Shown here one piece after another: positions 1 through 8,682 of a stretch of 64,000 nt of DNA (positions are counted from its first letter, which is position 1; each line of letters opens with the position of its first letter). A program made the position numbers and the translations under genes. Source of the DNA: Ferrovibrio sp. (GTDB lineage: Bacteria > Pseudomonadota > Alphaproteobacteria > Ferrovibrionales > Ferrovibrionaceae); assembly GCF_002796975.1 (NCBI RefSeq), contig NZ_PEKV01000005.1:467541-531540 (forward strand), in the 5' to 3' direction. The notes under the pieces were generated by a model that was given only the letters and a program-made list of their open reading frames with translations, made no database searches and was not told where the DNA came from.

Positions 1-2
1 AG

Positions 3-1406
3 GCTTCCCTTGCTCGGGAACGGGCCGGGGCGAAGCAATATATTCATCACATTTGCAAACTAAATATTGATGCGTTTGTCCAGGAGAATGGAATTCTTGA
101 GCATTCACCAGAGTACTTTCAGATTATATCACTTCGAGAGATCGAGGCGTCAGCACGCTTCACACTGTCACTTGCCAAGGCGCATAATCTTTTAGATTTG
201 ATCGAGAGTCTTACCGTTTTAATTCAGAGATTCCACACTGGCCCTCTGCCGCGGGATGGCGCAGATGGAAAGCGATTAAGTGCTTGGGCATTCTGGGCTG
301 ATCGGCTGTTTCAGTTTTCAATGAAAGAACGTACTGCGGTGTGGGACGATTTCGTCGCACATGCAGATGTGTCTAATTCGTTGGATTGGAATTATCTTCG
401 ACTGCATCCAACAGATATTCCCAGAGAGAAGTGGGCTATTGCATGGCAAGTGCGCACCTTCCCAAGAGATGATGCGGGCTGGCTATATGATGCTCTTTTG
501 AGTACTCCGAATTTTCTCAATGATGCTCAGGTCAGCGGTCGGACCATTACTATTGTGCGCGCAAAACTGGAGGATGCTGGTAGGCGAGAAAAGCCAAAAA
601 AAATGATTAGTTTAGCAGAGTGGGTATCGGCGCTTCAGGCGCTGTCCCCTTATGATCCTCGTAGAAGCGAATGGACTGCATTGGAAATAATACGACTTCT
701 ATTGCAGAAGGAAGTTACAGACTTTGATGTAGGAGACTTAAGGAAGTTAGACTGGTTGCATCCAGCAAATATCGAAGTACCTCAGTCCTGGCTTACGGGA
801 CCTTCAATCGATCCAACGCAGCTCGGAGTTCTGACATGGGAGCGGTGGCGATACGCAATGCAAATTGGGCCGATGCCCAAGTTCTCAGACCGGAAAATTG
901 CGGACTACCGATACCACCTAACTTCAATCAGTGCCCCCGAAGAATCTGAGACATGGCATTTGAGGCTAAGGGGTGTTGCTCAAATTATTTGGGGTTTGGT
1001 TCGTCGAAACTTTAAACTGCCTGCGCGATGGAATGTCCGCGGCCTTGAGCGAAGTCATGTGGAGTTCTTCGGTCGCGAACTTGAACATCTCAAAATATCG
1101 TCTCAGACGGTCGCTTTGCTTGAAGCTTGCGTGTTTCCGAGAGCGCACGAGACTGACTTAATTATTCGCTTCCCGTTTCTATTTGGCGGGGAGGCAGCAG
1201 ACGACACCAGGCTAGATGCAGTACCATCTATTCCAGACCCTCAGGCGCTAATTCTTGCAATTGATCGTGCGCAAAAGAAGCTCTTGTCCGAGCAGGTTAC
1301 TGTGTCAAATCATTTACCCCGACAGCTAATTCCGGTGAGCTTAATTCAGATTACCAATGCGAACGTGGCGGCAGTGCCAGAAGATGAAGAGGAGATTGTT
1401 CCGTGA
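3..1406 (+). CDS. C-terminal part of a large protein coupled to a nitrilase (5' end outside window)
   Basis: The frame is open from base 3, well upstream of the first possible start (TTG at 198), so this is the 3' part of a gene that begins left of the window. At least 467 residues are visible. They look mostly helical and contain no motif I recognise; acidic residues (PEDEEEIVP) close the protein. The stop overlaps the GTG start of the nitrilase gene (GTGA), so the two are translationally coupled. Nitrilase domains fused or coupled to a large helical protein are known from UG/DRT-class defence reverse transcriptases, so this may be the thumb and tail of such an enzyme. That is inference: no reverse transcriptase motif lies inside the window. 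Confidence 0.6.
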   Translation, partial: ASLARERAGAKQYIHHICKLNIDAFVQENGILEHSPEYFQIISLREIEASARFTLSLAKAHNLLDLIESLTVLIQRFHTGPLPRDGADGKRLSAWAFWADRLFQFSMKERTAVWDDFVAHADVSNSLDWNYLRLHPTDIPREKWAIAWQVRTFPRDDAGWLYDALLSTPNFLNDAQVSGRTITIVRAKLEDAGRREKPKKMISLAEWVSALQALSPYDPRRSEWTALEIIRLLLQKEVTDFDVGDLRKLDWLHPANIEVPQSWLTGPSIDPTQLGVLTWERWRYAMQIGPMPKFSDRKIADYRYHLTSISAPEESETWHLRLRGVAQIIWGLVRRNFKLPARWNVRGLERSHVEFFGRELEHLKISSQTVALLEACVFPRAHETDLIIRFPFLFGGEAADDTRLDAVPSIPDPQALILAIDRAQKKLLSEQVTVSNHLPRQLIPVSLIQITNANVAAVPEDEEEIVP

Positions 1407-2281
1407 CAATAGCCGCACGACTCGCTGACTTCTTAAGTGTTGGCGTAATACAGACTTCGCTTGACCATGAAGCGGCTTGGATTGGAAAACCGCGGATGGA
1501 AGTTATTGAAGAAGAGCATGCGATAACTGAGATTCGGCGTTTTACATCGGCTTTGCGTCAAGATGGTTCATCGCCGGATATAGTGTTGCTGCCGGAGCTG
1601 TCTGTGCCTAGGGGGTTTATCCCGAGGTTGCGAAGCATGTCGCGGGCGATGGAAGCGATAGTGATAGCGGGTGTCGATTATCGCGAAATAATAGATGAGA
1701 AGGGCCAGAAAGCCGTCTGCAATGAAGCCGTCATATTTGTGCCAAATCAATGGCGAAAGCGACGTATCAGCTCTCGAACTACAATGCGGGTATTGGGAAA
1801 GACATACCCGGCTCCTGGCGAGCTGAAGAATCTTACCAGCATTGGGTATGGCTTTCAGAAAGACACGTCTATCTGGCTGTTCGATGGAGACGATGTTGGG
1901 ACGTTCGCGGTAGCAATTTGCTATGATTTTTTGGATTTAGAGCGAGTTGCTGCTTATCGTGGAAAAATTCAACACTTATTTGTATTGGCGTATAATAAGG
2001 ACATCAATTCATTCAATCACGCGGCAGAAGCACTAGCTAGAATGATTTTTTGTAACGTGATTGTTTGCAATTGCGGCTACTTCGGTGGGTCGCATGCAGT
2101 TAGTCCATATCGGGATCCGCCGCTCAGGACTGTATATCAGCATAGCGGAGCAAAGCTTGCAGCAGCTCAGGTTGTGATGTTGCCGGTGCAGAGTCTATAC
2201 GCGCATCAGCGTGAAGCGCCCTTGTCGGGCGTCCCCTTGTTTAAAAGTCTGCCACCAGGATTCTCGGAATCTTTGTCATAA
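1403..2281 (+). CDS. Nitrilase / carbon-nitrogen hydrolase family protein
   Basis: This 292-residue protein has the complete Glu-Lys-Cys triad of the CN-hydrolase superfamily: E65 in VLLPELSVP, K133 in GKTYPAPGE and C173 in VAICYDFLD. The family hydrolyses nitriles, amides or N-acyl groups through a cysteine thioester. The start is a GTG that overlaps the upstream stop, so no separate ribosome site is needed. In UG1-type (DRT1) phage-defence systems a nitrilase domain is attached to a reverse transcriptase; here it is a separate, coupled gene in a defence-like neighbourhood. A housekeeping amidase is the alternative. The substrate cannot be read from the sequence. The region is visibly AT-richer than the metabolic blocks further right. 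Confidence 0.85.
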   Translation: MTIAARLADFLSVGVIQTSLDHEAAWIGKPRMEVIEEEHAITEIRRFTSALRQDGSSPDIVLLPELSVPRGFIPRLRSMSRAMEAIVIAGVDYREIIDEKGQKAVCNEAVIFVPNQWRKRRISSRTTMRVLGKTYPAPGELKNLTSIGYGFQKDTSIWLFDGDDVGTFAVAICYDFLDLERVAAYRGKIQHLFVLAYNKDINSFNHAAEALARMIFCNVIVCNCGYFGGSHAVSPYRDPPLRTVYQHSGAKLAAAQVVMLPVQSLYAHQREAPLSGVPLFKSLPPGFSESLS

Positions 2282-2392
2282 GCGTTACTCATAAAAAATC
2301 TCCAAAAAAGAGTAAGCAGCTGCAGAATTAGACGCTGCAGAGGTGGTTGACCTCTGGCCTTACAGCAGGGATATAAATGGGATCCAAGGATG

Positions 2393-2440
2393 GCGGCAGC
2401 GTTAGCGCATATTTAAGCGGCAGCGTTAGCGCATATTTAA
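2393..2440 (+). repeat. Perfect 24-bp tandem duplication upstream of the YaaC-like gene
   Basis: Two identical 24-bp units (2393-2416 and 2417-2440) stand head to tail, each beginning GCGGCAGCG and ending CATATTTAA. A third, partial GGCAGCG follows at 2450, inside the first codons of the next gene. The array ends 7 bp before the GTG start at 2448, so it occupies the leader where a promoter or ribosome site would be. Upstream, 2284-2314 contains a loose inverted repeat (TTACTC / GAGTAA). Recent duplication is likely because the copies are perfect. Confidence 0.85.
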
Positions 2441-2447
2441 TGGTGGT

Positions 2448-3536
2448 GTGGCAGCGTTCAGCGTACCCGAGCCACATCCAAGAGCTAAGAATATGCCCGC
2501 CGCCGAGCTCAGAATTAGTAATCGCTCAGCTTACTTCCGTAAGGCGATAAAGACGCCTGCGTTTGCAGGCGAGAGTGTTCTGACACGCGATGCTTTTCAG
2601 TTCACAGAGCTTTGGCTACGCCGGAACTGCAAGGAAGCCTTACCATATTGGCGGCAAGCATCGGCTTACTTCTCAGCTGCTCGGACGATGCCCACGATGG
2701 CGGCACCGCTCGCAAACTACTATTGCTTCTTGAATGCGACCAAGGCGCTTCTGACCGTAAAGAAAATCAACTTTGCGGAACGACATGGTGTGGCTGGACA
2801 GTTCAACGTCGAGGCGAAGCGCAGTCTCTCGAATGAAAAGGTCACATTCCAGGCGGCGGGAATTATGTCAGCGTTAGTCGAGTACCTTGGTGAAGCCAAG
2901 CAAGGCGAGCACACGCTGTCAGAACTGCTGGCAAACCTGCCATTCGTCCATAGGGCATACCGGCTGACTTTCAAATCGCAGCCGGAGCTCTTTATGCCGC
3001 TGCATAACTGCATCTATAGGCGGCATCCGACAGACGACTACGTGTGGTTCTCAGCCGAAATAAAGGGAAAGTTCGCCGATCAGAGGAGTTTGAAGACGCT
3101 GCCGAGCGGGTTTGAAATAGACCACGGCTTCACAGACAGGTGCATCGTTCGATCCAAGAAGCGAGTGAAATGGTATGCTCGAGGTGCTACACCGACGGTG
3201 AAAGCAGCCGCATTGGCGCGACTTCACAAGCTTCATGCCGGTATTCGACTGAATCTCGGTTTCATTTCAGCACCACTGGATCTTTGGTATTTGAAGCGAT
3301 CTATGGCGGGATCGCAATCTGTGCCTCGTTATGGAATGACCATCATTATGGCCGTGATGCACCGCTTAAGTGAGCTTTCGCGCTACGATCCAAAGGGGCT
3401 GGCTCGTTACCTTGATGGGCGCGAGAACTGGCTTCTAACGGAGTTTATTCAGTTGGCCCCGGCACAATTCATCGACGAGCTAATCTGTGAGATGACTTCG
3501 TTGGAGTTCCGCCTCCCAGGTGTTCGGCCGCAGTAG
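2448..3536 (+). CDS. YaaC-like protein
   Basis: The 362-residue product resembles the YaaC family (PF14175): an N-terminal helical part with ALPYWRQASAYFSAA (about residues 64-78) followed by the characteristic NYYCFLNATKALL (about 90-102). The molecular function of YaaC proteins is not settled; they recur in accessory and defence-like loci. The GTG at 2448 is preceded by the 24-bp tandem repeat and no convincing ribosome site. The ATG at 2493 (MPAAELRI) is an equally good start and would give 347 residues. The gene converges on the DUF4238-like gene, with 78 bp between the stops. Confidence 0.7.
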   Translation: MAAFSVPEPHPRAKNMPAAELRISNRSAYFRKAIKTPAFAGESVLTRDAFQFTELWLRRNCKEALPYWRQASAYFSAARTMPTMAAPLANYYCFLNATKALLTVKKINFAERHGVAGQFNVEAKRSLSNEKVTFQAAGIMSALVEYLGEAKQGEHTLSELLANLPFVHRAYRLTFKSQPELFMPLHNCIYRRHPTDDYVWFSAEIKGKFADQRSLKTLPSGFEIDHGFTDRCIVRSKKRVKWYARGATPTVKAAALARLHKLHAGIRLNLGFISAPLDLWYLKRSMAGSQSVPRYGMTIIMAVMHRLSELSRYDPKGLARYLDGRENWLLTEFIQLAPAQFIDELICEMTSLEFRLPGVRPQ

Positions 3537-3614
3537 AGCGGCTGAAGAAAGCGCCGAACATATGTAGGTGCGTTTGTGGGTATAGCGCCTTTTACCCGTT
3601 GATAATCACGGATA

Positions 3615-4643
3615 CTAATCTTCTGTAGATTCTCCGTGAACATTGGCCAGCGCATTGATGACCCACAATTCCTCATTGCCGCTTTTATGAAGAATTTTAT
3701 TGTACTTGGTTTGAGACCGTAAGCGTTCGTATCGCTTTCTAAATTCTGGCGCGCTTCTCCAGAACTCAAGTGTCTCTTTCCGGCCAATTATTTCTCGAAA
3801 TGTATTCCCTATGGTGCGGACTCGATAATCTTTGAGGCCGCTTCCAGACAATTTTCTCGCGGGATAAATCTCGTTTCTTTGGCTTGGAATGTTCTTGTGA
3901 ATCTTCAATAGGAGACGAGGGGAAAGCGCGACTAAAATATCGGACTTTGCGATTAAAATTGGAGAGTCGCAAAGTGCTAGATCGGCTTCCTCAGTAAAGA
4001 ATAGAGACCATTTAGAATTGATGAGGGGCATTACGAGCTTCATCATAAATACCGGATCAGACAGCATCCACTTCAGCATGATTAAGTGCTCGAATTTTGG
4101 CGACCCAATTTCATCGCCCCATTCAATCATCGCATTCATAACGGAATGACTACGCATATTCTGAATGGCTATGAAATTCGCCAGGAATGTCTTTTCTTCT
4201 AACGAATCGATGCGGTGCTTCTTCGTCACTTCAAGCAGTGTTTTATACACCGGGGTATTCTCAATCGCTGTGAATACGTTTTCAAAATCAAGGTAGATCG
4301 GATACTCCTCATGTGTATTCTCTAAGAGGAATTTCTCATACATTTCTGGGCGGTGGCGCTGGCAGAAAGCTTCGGCTTGCTCCTTGGATATCTCTGCAAT
4401 GCCCATTCCTTTGTCGACGTGCACGTTTTCAGTTATCTGAGCGATGATTGAATCGGATTTTATATTAAGTGCATGTACAGCTTGTCGCCGCGCTTTCCCG
4501 GGCAATGGAGTTCCGGTGACGAAGGCTTGATAGTATTCGCGATTCCACAACGCGGTCCAAAGGCAAGGATTGTAGTGGGTGCGTGATGTTATCTGAACGG
4601 TTTTGCCCAAGATTTTCTCTGCTTGCTCTGGGGGTGCAATCAA
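3615..4643 (-). CDS. DUF4238-like protein
   Basis: The 342-residue protein shows the outline of DUF4238. There is an N-terminal THYNPCLWTALWN (about 22-34) at the place of the usual HYVPQFYLRNF, a central FLANFIAIQNMRSH (about 153-166), and a C-terminal LCDSPILI and LSPRLLLKI segment matching the family's CDNPVV and PLSP region. The function is unknown; members often sit in defence islands. TTG at 4643 is the only usable start, because an in-frame stop lies at 4680-4682 and no ATG or GTG intervenes. The divergent 150-bp space to the large gene at 4793 must hold both promoters. Confidence 0.6.
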   Translation of the reverse strand: MIAPPEQAEKILGKTVQITSRTHYNPCLWTALWNREYYQAFVTGTPLPGKARRQAVHALNIKSDSIIAQITENVHVDKGMGIAEISKEQAEAFCQRHRPEMYEKFLLENTHEEYPIYLDFENVFTAIENTPVYKTLLEVTKKHRIDSLEEKTFLANFIAIQNMRSHSVMNAMIEWGDEIGSPKFEHLIMLKWMLSDPVFMMKLVMPLINSKWSLFFTEEADLALCDSPILIAKSDILVALSPRLLLKIHKNIPSQRNEIYPARKLSGSGLKDYRVRTIGNTFREIIGRKETLEFWRSAPEFRKRYERLRSQTKYNKILHKSGNEELWVINALANVHGESTED

Positions 4644-4792
4644 CGCCGGTTGAGAATGGGACCAAGCATGTGCTGCATATCAATTCCAGGTAAATGTTCA
4701 CTGGCGAGCATGATTCCAATTATGCGGTTAGGTTCGCACAAAGAGTGAGCCAGAATAAAATGTTGGATGTCCGAATCGAGTGGTGAATAGTA

Positions 4793-7700
4793 TTGTATTC
4801 TGCAATCACAGCTACCGATCTCTCTCAATGGGCTGATCGCCGCGAGGCGCAGTCCCAATTGCCGGTGTTGATACGTAGGCTGATCCATTGCAGCGGCCTC
4901 CCGCTAACAGCCATCAGCTTTCCCGGCGGCGATTCTGTTCAACTCGGAGGGTTTGATGGTGTTTTAGAGGCGGCGGCCGGAAACGTTTGGATACCGGCTG
5001 GAAAATCCATTTGGGAAATGGGCTGCGATCGCAAAATAAAACAGAAAGCTGACGACGATTACCGGAAGCGTACCGTTGGCCTTGAGGAGCCGGATCGCCA
5101 GCACTCAACTTTTATATTCGTAACTTTGCGGCGCTGGCCTGCTAAGGCGGCTTGGGTTGCAAACAGAAGGGCCGAAGGCAAGTGGGCAGATGTTCGTTGC
5201 CTAGATGCGGATGATCTTGAGCAATGGATCGAGGTAATTCCAACCGCCGCAGTATGGCTTGCCCGCGCAATGGGGAGATCCATTGATGGGCTGCTATCTG
5301 GTAGCGATTTCTGGCAGATATGGTCAGGCGCGGCACATCCGGCAATTCCAGCAAATCTTATATTGGCGGGACGGGATGATTTAATCTCACGCCTGCTGAA
5401 CTTGCTCGATAGTCGTCAATCACGAGCTATCACTGTTGCCGCAGATTCACGCCAGGAGGCAATCGCGTTTGTCTGCGCGGCGTTGGCAACGCAGCCGAAG
5501 TTAATTGATCAATTGGTCGTTGCCGAGGGCCATGCCGAGCTCGACAATCGTGGGCAGCCTGACGCGAGGATCGTTGTGCTCTCTGACGCGGTGCTGGAAG
5601 AGCGATTTGCCTATCTCGCGGCACAAGGCACGTTAGTTGCCCCGGTAGTGAGGGGGCAGGCTGGGCGCGACGTAGATATAGACCTTGAGCCGCTTGGGGG
5701 TGAGCAGTTTGAGAAAAGTCTGGAGGGCTTAGGGTTGTCATCTCATGAGGTGACTGCTGCAGCACGTGAGAGCGGCCGATCCGTCACAATCCTTCGCCGC
5801 CGCTGGGCTGTGACGCCATCCTTGGCTCAGCCCAGTTGGTCAGGCGATTCTGATATCGCTAGGAAGCTGGTACCGTTCGCATTGTGCGGAGCTTGGAATC
5901 TCGATCGGGATGGGGACATCCGTACGTTAGCGGCAATCGCCAATCTGTCAAACGAGCAGATCGAGCAGGATGGGGCTGAACTTCTAGCTCTGGATGATGC
6001 GCCAATCGAAGCGATCGGCCGCTACAATCGTGTCGTATCGCAAATCGACGCGCTATTTGCAATCGGTCGGCGAATCTTAAGTAGTGACCTGGATCGATTC
6101 TTCTCGGTAGTCGAACAAGCGATTAGCGTTCGTGATCCAGCACTTGATCTTCCTGAGGAAGAGCGGTGGATGGCCAATGTCCTGGGCAAAGAACATCCAT
6201 TCTCCGGGGCTCTCTTGAAGGGAATTGGAAATGCCCTTGTTCTGTTTTCTATCAACGGCAATGCAATTTGTGGTCAGCGGCTTGGCATAGATATACAGGG
6301 CCGTACGAGCGCACTAGTCTCGCGCCTCCTCACCGACCTCAACGAAGAGCAGTGGTTGTCCATCCGTGGCAGTCTTCGACTGCTTGCAGAGGCATCTCCC
6401 AATGCATTCCTGGCAGCGATAGAGCGAGAATTGGCCTCTGCTAGCCCAGCGATCATGGCGTTGATGCCGGTCACGAAGGGAGGGGCGGGCGGTGACTGTC
6501 GGCGGACGGAGTTGCTTTGGGCCTTGGAGCTTCTGGGCTGGAGTCCTCAAACTTATGGGCGAGTGGTGGATATTCTCGCCCGATTGAGCCGTGTTCCGCT
6601 GGACGACAACTGGAACAACAAGCCATCAAACAGCTTGCATTCCTTGTTCCGTGCCTGGTTGCCCAAAACTGCATCACCTATCGAAACACGCATTGCGACG
6701 CTTAAGCGACTGTTTGATACCGAGCCGATGATTGCCTTTGCTCAAGCGATCAGTCTAATCGACACGCGTTTTGCGTCGGCTATGGATAATGCCCGCCCAC
6801 GCTGGCGTAGTGACGCGGCAAACGCCGGACGTGGCGTCAACCAAGATGAGTATCGGGATATGATCTTGGCGGCATCGGACTTGCTGTTAAGTAGAGTCTC
6901 GTATGACCTGGGCCAATTGAAGCAGCTTTTACCGATTATTGTACGACTTACTAACGAGGATCAAGCGCGCTTCTGGAGGATCGTCGAAAGGTGGGTGGCG
7001 GAAGCATCTGATGGAGATAGGGCGGAGTTGCGGGAGACTTTGCGCCAATTTGTCTCTCGACGCAGCAAGAAGAAGCATCATGTTGCTGATGCGGAGTTGG
7101 CCTTCCGGCAGCTAGAGCCGTCTGACCTGTGTCAACGCCATAAGTGGTTGTTTGACAGCCATTGGATCGAGTTCTCCGCAGATGAACTGGCGGAAGACCT
7201 GGATCATAGCGATCGTCAGAAACGCACAGACGAGGCGCGAGTATTGGCGTTACGCGAAATTCATGCAGAACGCGGTGCTGAAATTGTTTTTGATTTTGCA
7301 TTGACGGCAAAGCAGCCAGGTCTTGTCGCTCACTATATCGCTAGGAAGCTTCAAGAATTGTTCCCGGTAGAGCAAGTCATGAAGTTCGTGAAAGAAGCCA
7401 TGCCATGCGAGGCGGTCAAGAATTTCAGAATTGGCTATTTTGCCTCGATTGAGTCAGAATCTTTACGCCAGGTTCTGCAAGAGGTTTCCGGTGAATTCAC
7501 TGAAGGGCGAATGCCGATTGAAGATTTCGTGGGTGTGCTATGTGATGCACCCACCGGAAGAGTAGTGTGGAGTATCGTTGATAGATGTATCGACGAAGTT
7601 AGGGCAGGGTATTGGTCGAAAGTGAATGTGGGTTGGTTCGATTGGAGCGAAGAAGACGTAGTCATCATCATCGAAAACCTATTAAGGGCTAAAAGGCCAC

Positions 7701-8551
7701 GCTCGGCATTTTTTGCTATCAGACTAGATAAAAAGCTAGTTTCCGCTCAATCCATGTATGACGTGTTGTATGCCCTTATGACGGTTGACCAGGAAGGTGC
7801 CTCGCTTCCGAACGCTCACGATATTGGGGATGCATTCAAAATTCTCGATCAGCAATCAGAATTTGATAGATCGTTGGTGGCGAATCTCGAATTTGGCTAC
7901 TGTCATGCCCTTGTTCAGACCAGTAGAGGATTGCGCGATCTTGGCCGCCAGCTGACGGCTGATCCTGCCCAGTATGTTCAGATGCTAAGTTATATCTACA
8001 GGCGGGATGACGACGGCACGGATCCAGAAGGTTGGCAAATAGCTGACGAACGGCAGGCTAGGAACGTTGGCGAACTGTGTCGAGAAGTTGTCGATTACTG
8101 GAACGTGGTGAAAGCCTTTACGCTCGACGAGGCATTTGATGGCCTCGCCTTTAAGGATTGGATTGTTAAGTGCAGAGCGGCGGCATCCAATGTAGCCCGC
8201 AGTGAAATTGTCGATTTCAAGATTGGTACGATGTTGGCCTGGGAGGCGCATAAGGGCATGGAAGTTTGGCCTAGACTTGATGTGTGTGATGTTCTGGAAT
8301 CTGGAATTGACTCGATGCGCAACGGCTTCGATAACGGAGTGTTCAATGCGCGCGGCATGACGAGTAGGGGTGCCTACGAAGGTGGGCAGCAAGAGAGGAA
8401 TCTAGCCCAACGGTTCGACGACTACGCTTTAGCACTCGAAGTGAGTCACCCAAAAGTGGCGGCGACGATTCATGGCCTGGCAGATGGGTATCGTCGTGAC
8501 GGGGACCGAAACGACCGCCAGGCAAGGCTAAGCCAAATCTATGATTTATGA
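4793..8551 (+). CDS. Large defence-like protein: nuclease-like N-terminus plus degenerate NTPase-like core
   Basis: The 1,252-residue protein opens with a conserved block: WADRREAQSQLPVLIRRLI (13-31), GGFDG (52-56), VWIPAGKSIWEMG (65-77), KADDDYRKRT (85-94), FIFVTLRRW (107-115) and VRCLDADDLEQWIE (134-147). The G-x-D plus W-E arrangement suggests a restriction-endonuclease fold, although a clear E-x-K is missing. Where a STAND NTPase would have its P-loop, residues 211-226 read ITVAADSRQEA with no GK[ST], so ATP binding there is unlikely. The rest is a long helical repeat region. TTG at 4793 is the only start that keeps the block; an in-frame stop lies just upstream at 4784. I do not recognise a named system. 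A hairpin and a convergent nuclease gene follow. Confidence 0.75.
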   Translation: MYSAITATDLSQWADRREAQSQLPVLIRRLIHCSGLPLTAISFPGGDSVQLGGFDGVLEAAAGNVWIPAGKSIWEMGCDRKIKQKADDDYRKRTVGLEEPDRQHSTFIFVTLRRWPAKAAWVANRRAEGKWADVRCLDADDLEQWIEVIPTAAVWLARAMGRSIDGLLSGSDFWQIWSGAAHPAIPANLILAGRDDLISRLLNLLDSRQSRAITVAADSRQEAIAFVCAALATQPKLIDQLVVAEGHAELDNRGQPDARIVVLSDAVLEERFAYLAAQGTLVAPVVRGQAGRDVDIDLEPLGGEQFEKSLEGLGLSSHEVTAAARESGRSVTILRRRWAVTPSLAQPSWSGDSDIARKLVPFALCGAWNLDRDGDIRTLAAIANLSNEQIEQDGAELLALDDAPIEAIGRYNRVVSQIDALFAIGRRILSSDLDRFFSVVEQAISVRDPALDLPEEERWMANVLGKEHPFSGALLKGIGNALVLFSINGNAICGQRLGIDIQGRTSALVSRLLTDLNEEQWLSIRGSLRLLAEASPNAFLAAIERELASASPAIMALMPVTKGGAGGDCRRTELLWALELLGWSPQTYGRVVDILARLSRVPLDDNWNNKPSNSLHSLFRAWLPKTASPIETRIATLKRLFDTEPMIAFAQAISLIDTRFASAMDNARPRWRSDAANAGRGVNQDEYRDMILAASDLLLSRVSYDLGQLKQLLPIIVRLTNEDQARFWRIVERWVAEASDGDRAELRETLRQFVSRRSKKKHHVADAELAFRQLEPSDLCQRHKWLFDSHWIEFSADELAEDLDHSDRQKRTDEARVLALREIHAERGAEIVFDFALTAKQPGLVAHYIARKLQELFPVEQVMKFVKEAMPCEAVKNFRIGYFASIESESLRQVLQEVSGEFTEGRMPIEDFVGVLCDAPTGRVVWSIVDRCIDEVRAGYWSKVNVGWFDWSEEDVVIIIENLLRAKRPRSAFFAIRLDKKLVSAQSMYDVLYALMTVDQEGASLPNAHDIGDAFKILDQQSEFDRSLVANLEFGYCHALVQTSRGLRDLGRQLTADPAQYVQMLSYIYRRDDDGTDPEGWQIADERQARNVGELCREVVDYWNVVKAFTLDEAFDGLAFKDWIVKCRAAASNVARSEIVDFKIGTMLAWEAHKGMEVWPRLDVCDVLESGIDSMRNGFDNGVFNARGMTSRGAYEGGQQERNLAQRFDDYALALEVSHPKVAATIHGLADGYRRDGDRNDRQARLSQIYDL

Positions 8552-8652
8552 GTACTGCCTATATCATGACAACGAACTCTTCGTCCTCGACAGCTTCGAG
8601 CATGCGCTCCAATCGTCGTTGCGCTTTGCCACGTCGCAATCGGCTCGTTTTT

Positions 8653-8676
8653 TAAACCCCCAGACTCATGGGTTTA
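8653..8676 (+). terminator. Hairpin terminator after the 1,252-residue gene
   Basis: TAAACCC (8653-8659) pairs with GGGTTTA (8670-8676) around a 10-nt loop, followed by TTTT. It lies between the stop of the large rightward gene and the end of the leftward nuclease gene. The T-rich side fits rightward transcription better. Confidence 0.45.
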
Positions 8677-8682
8677 TTTTAC

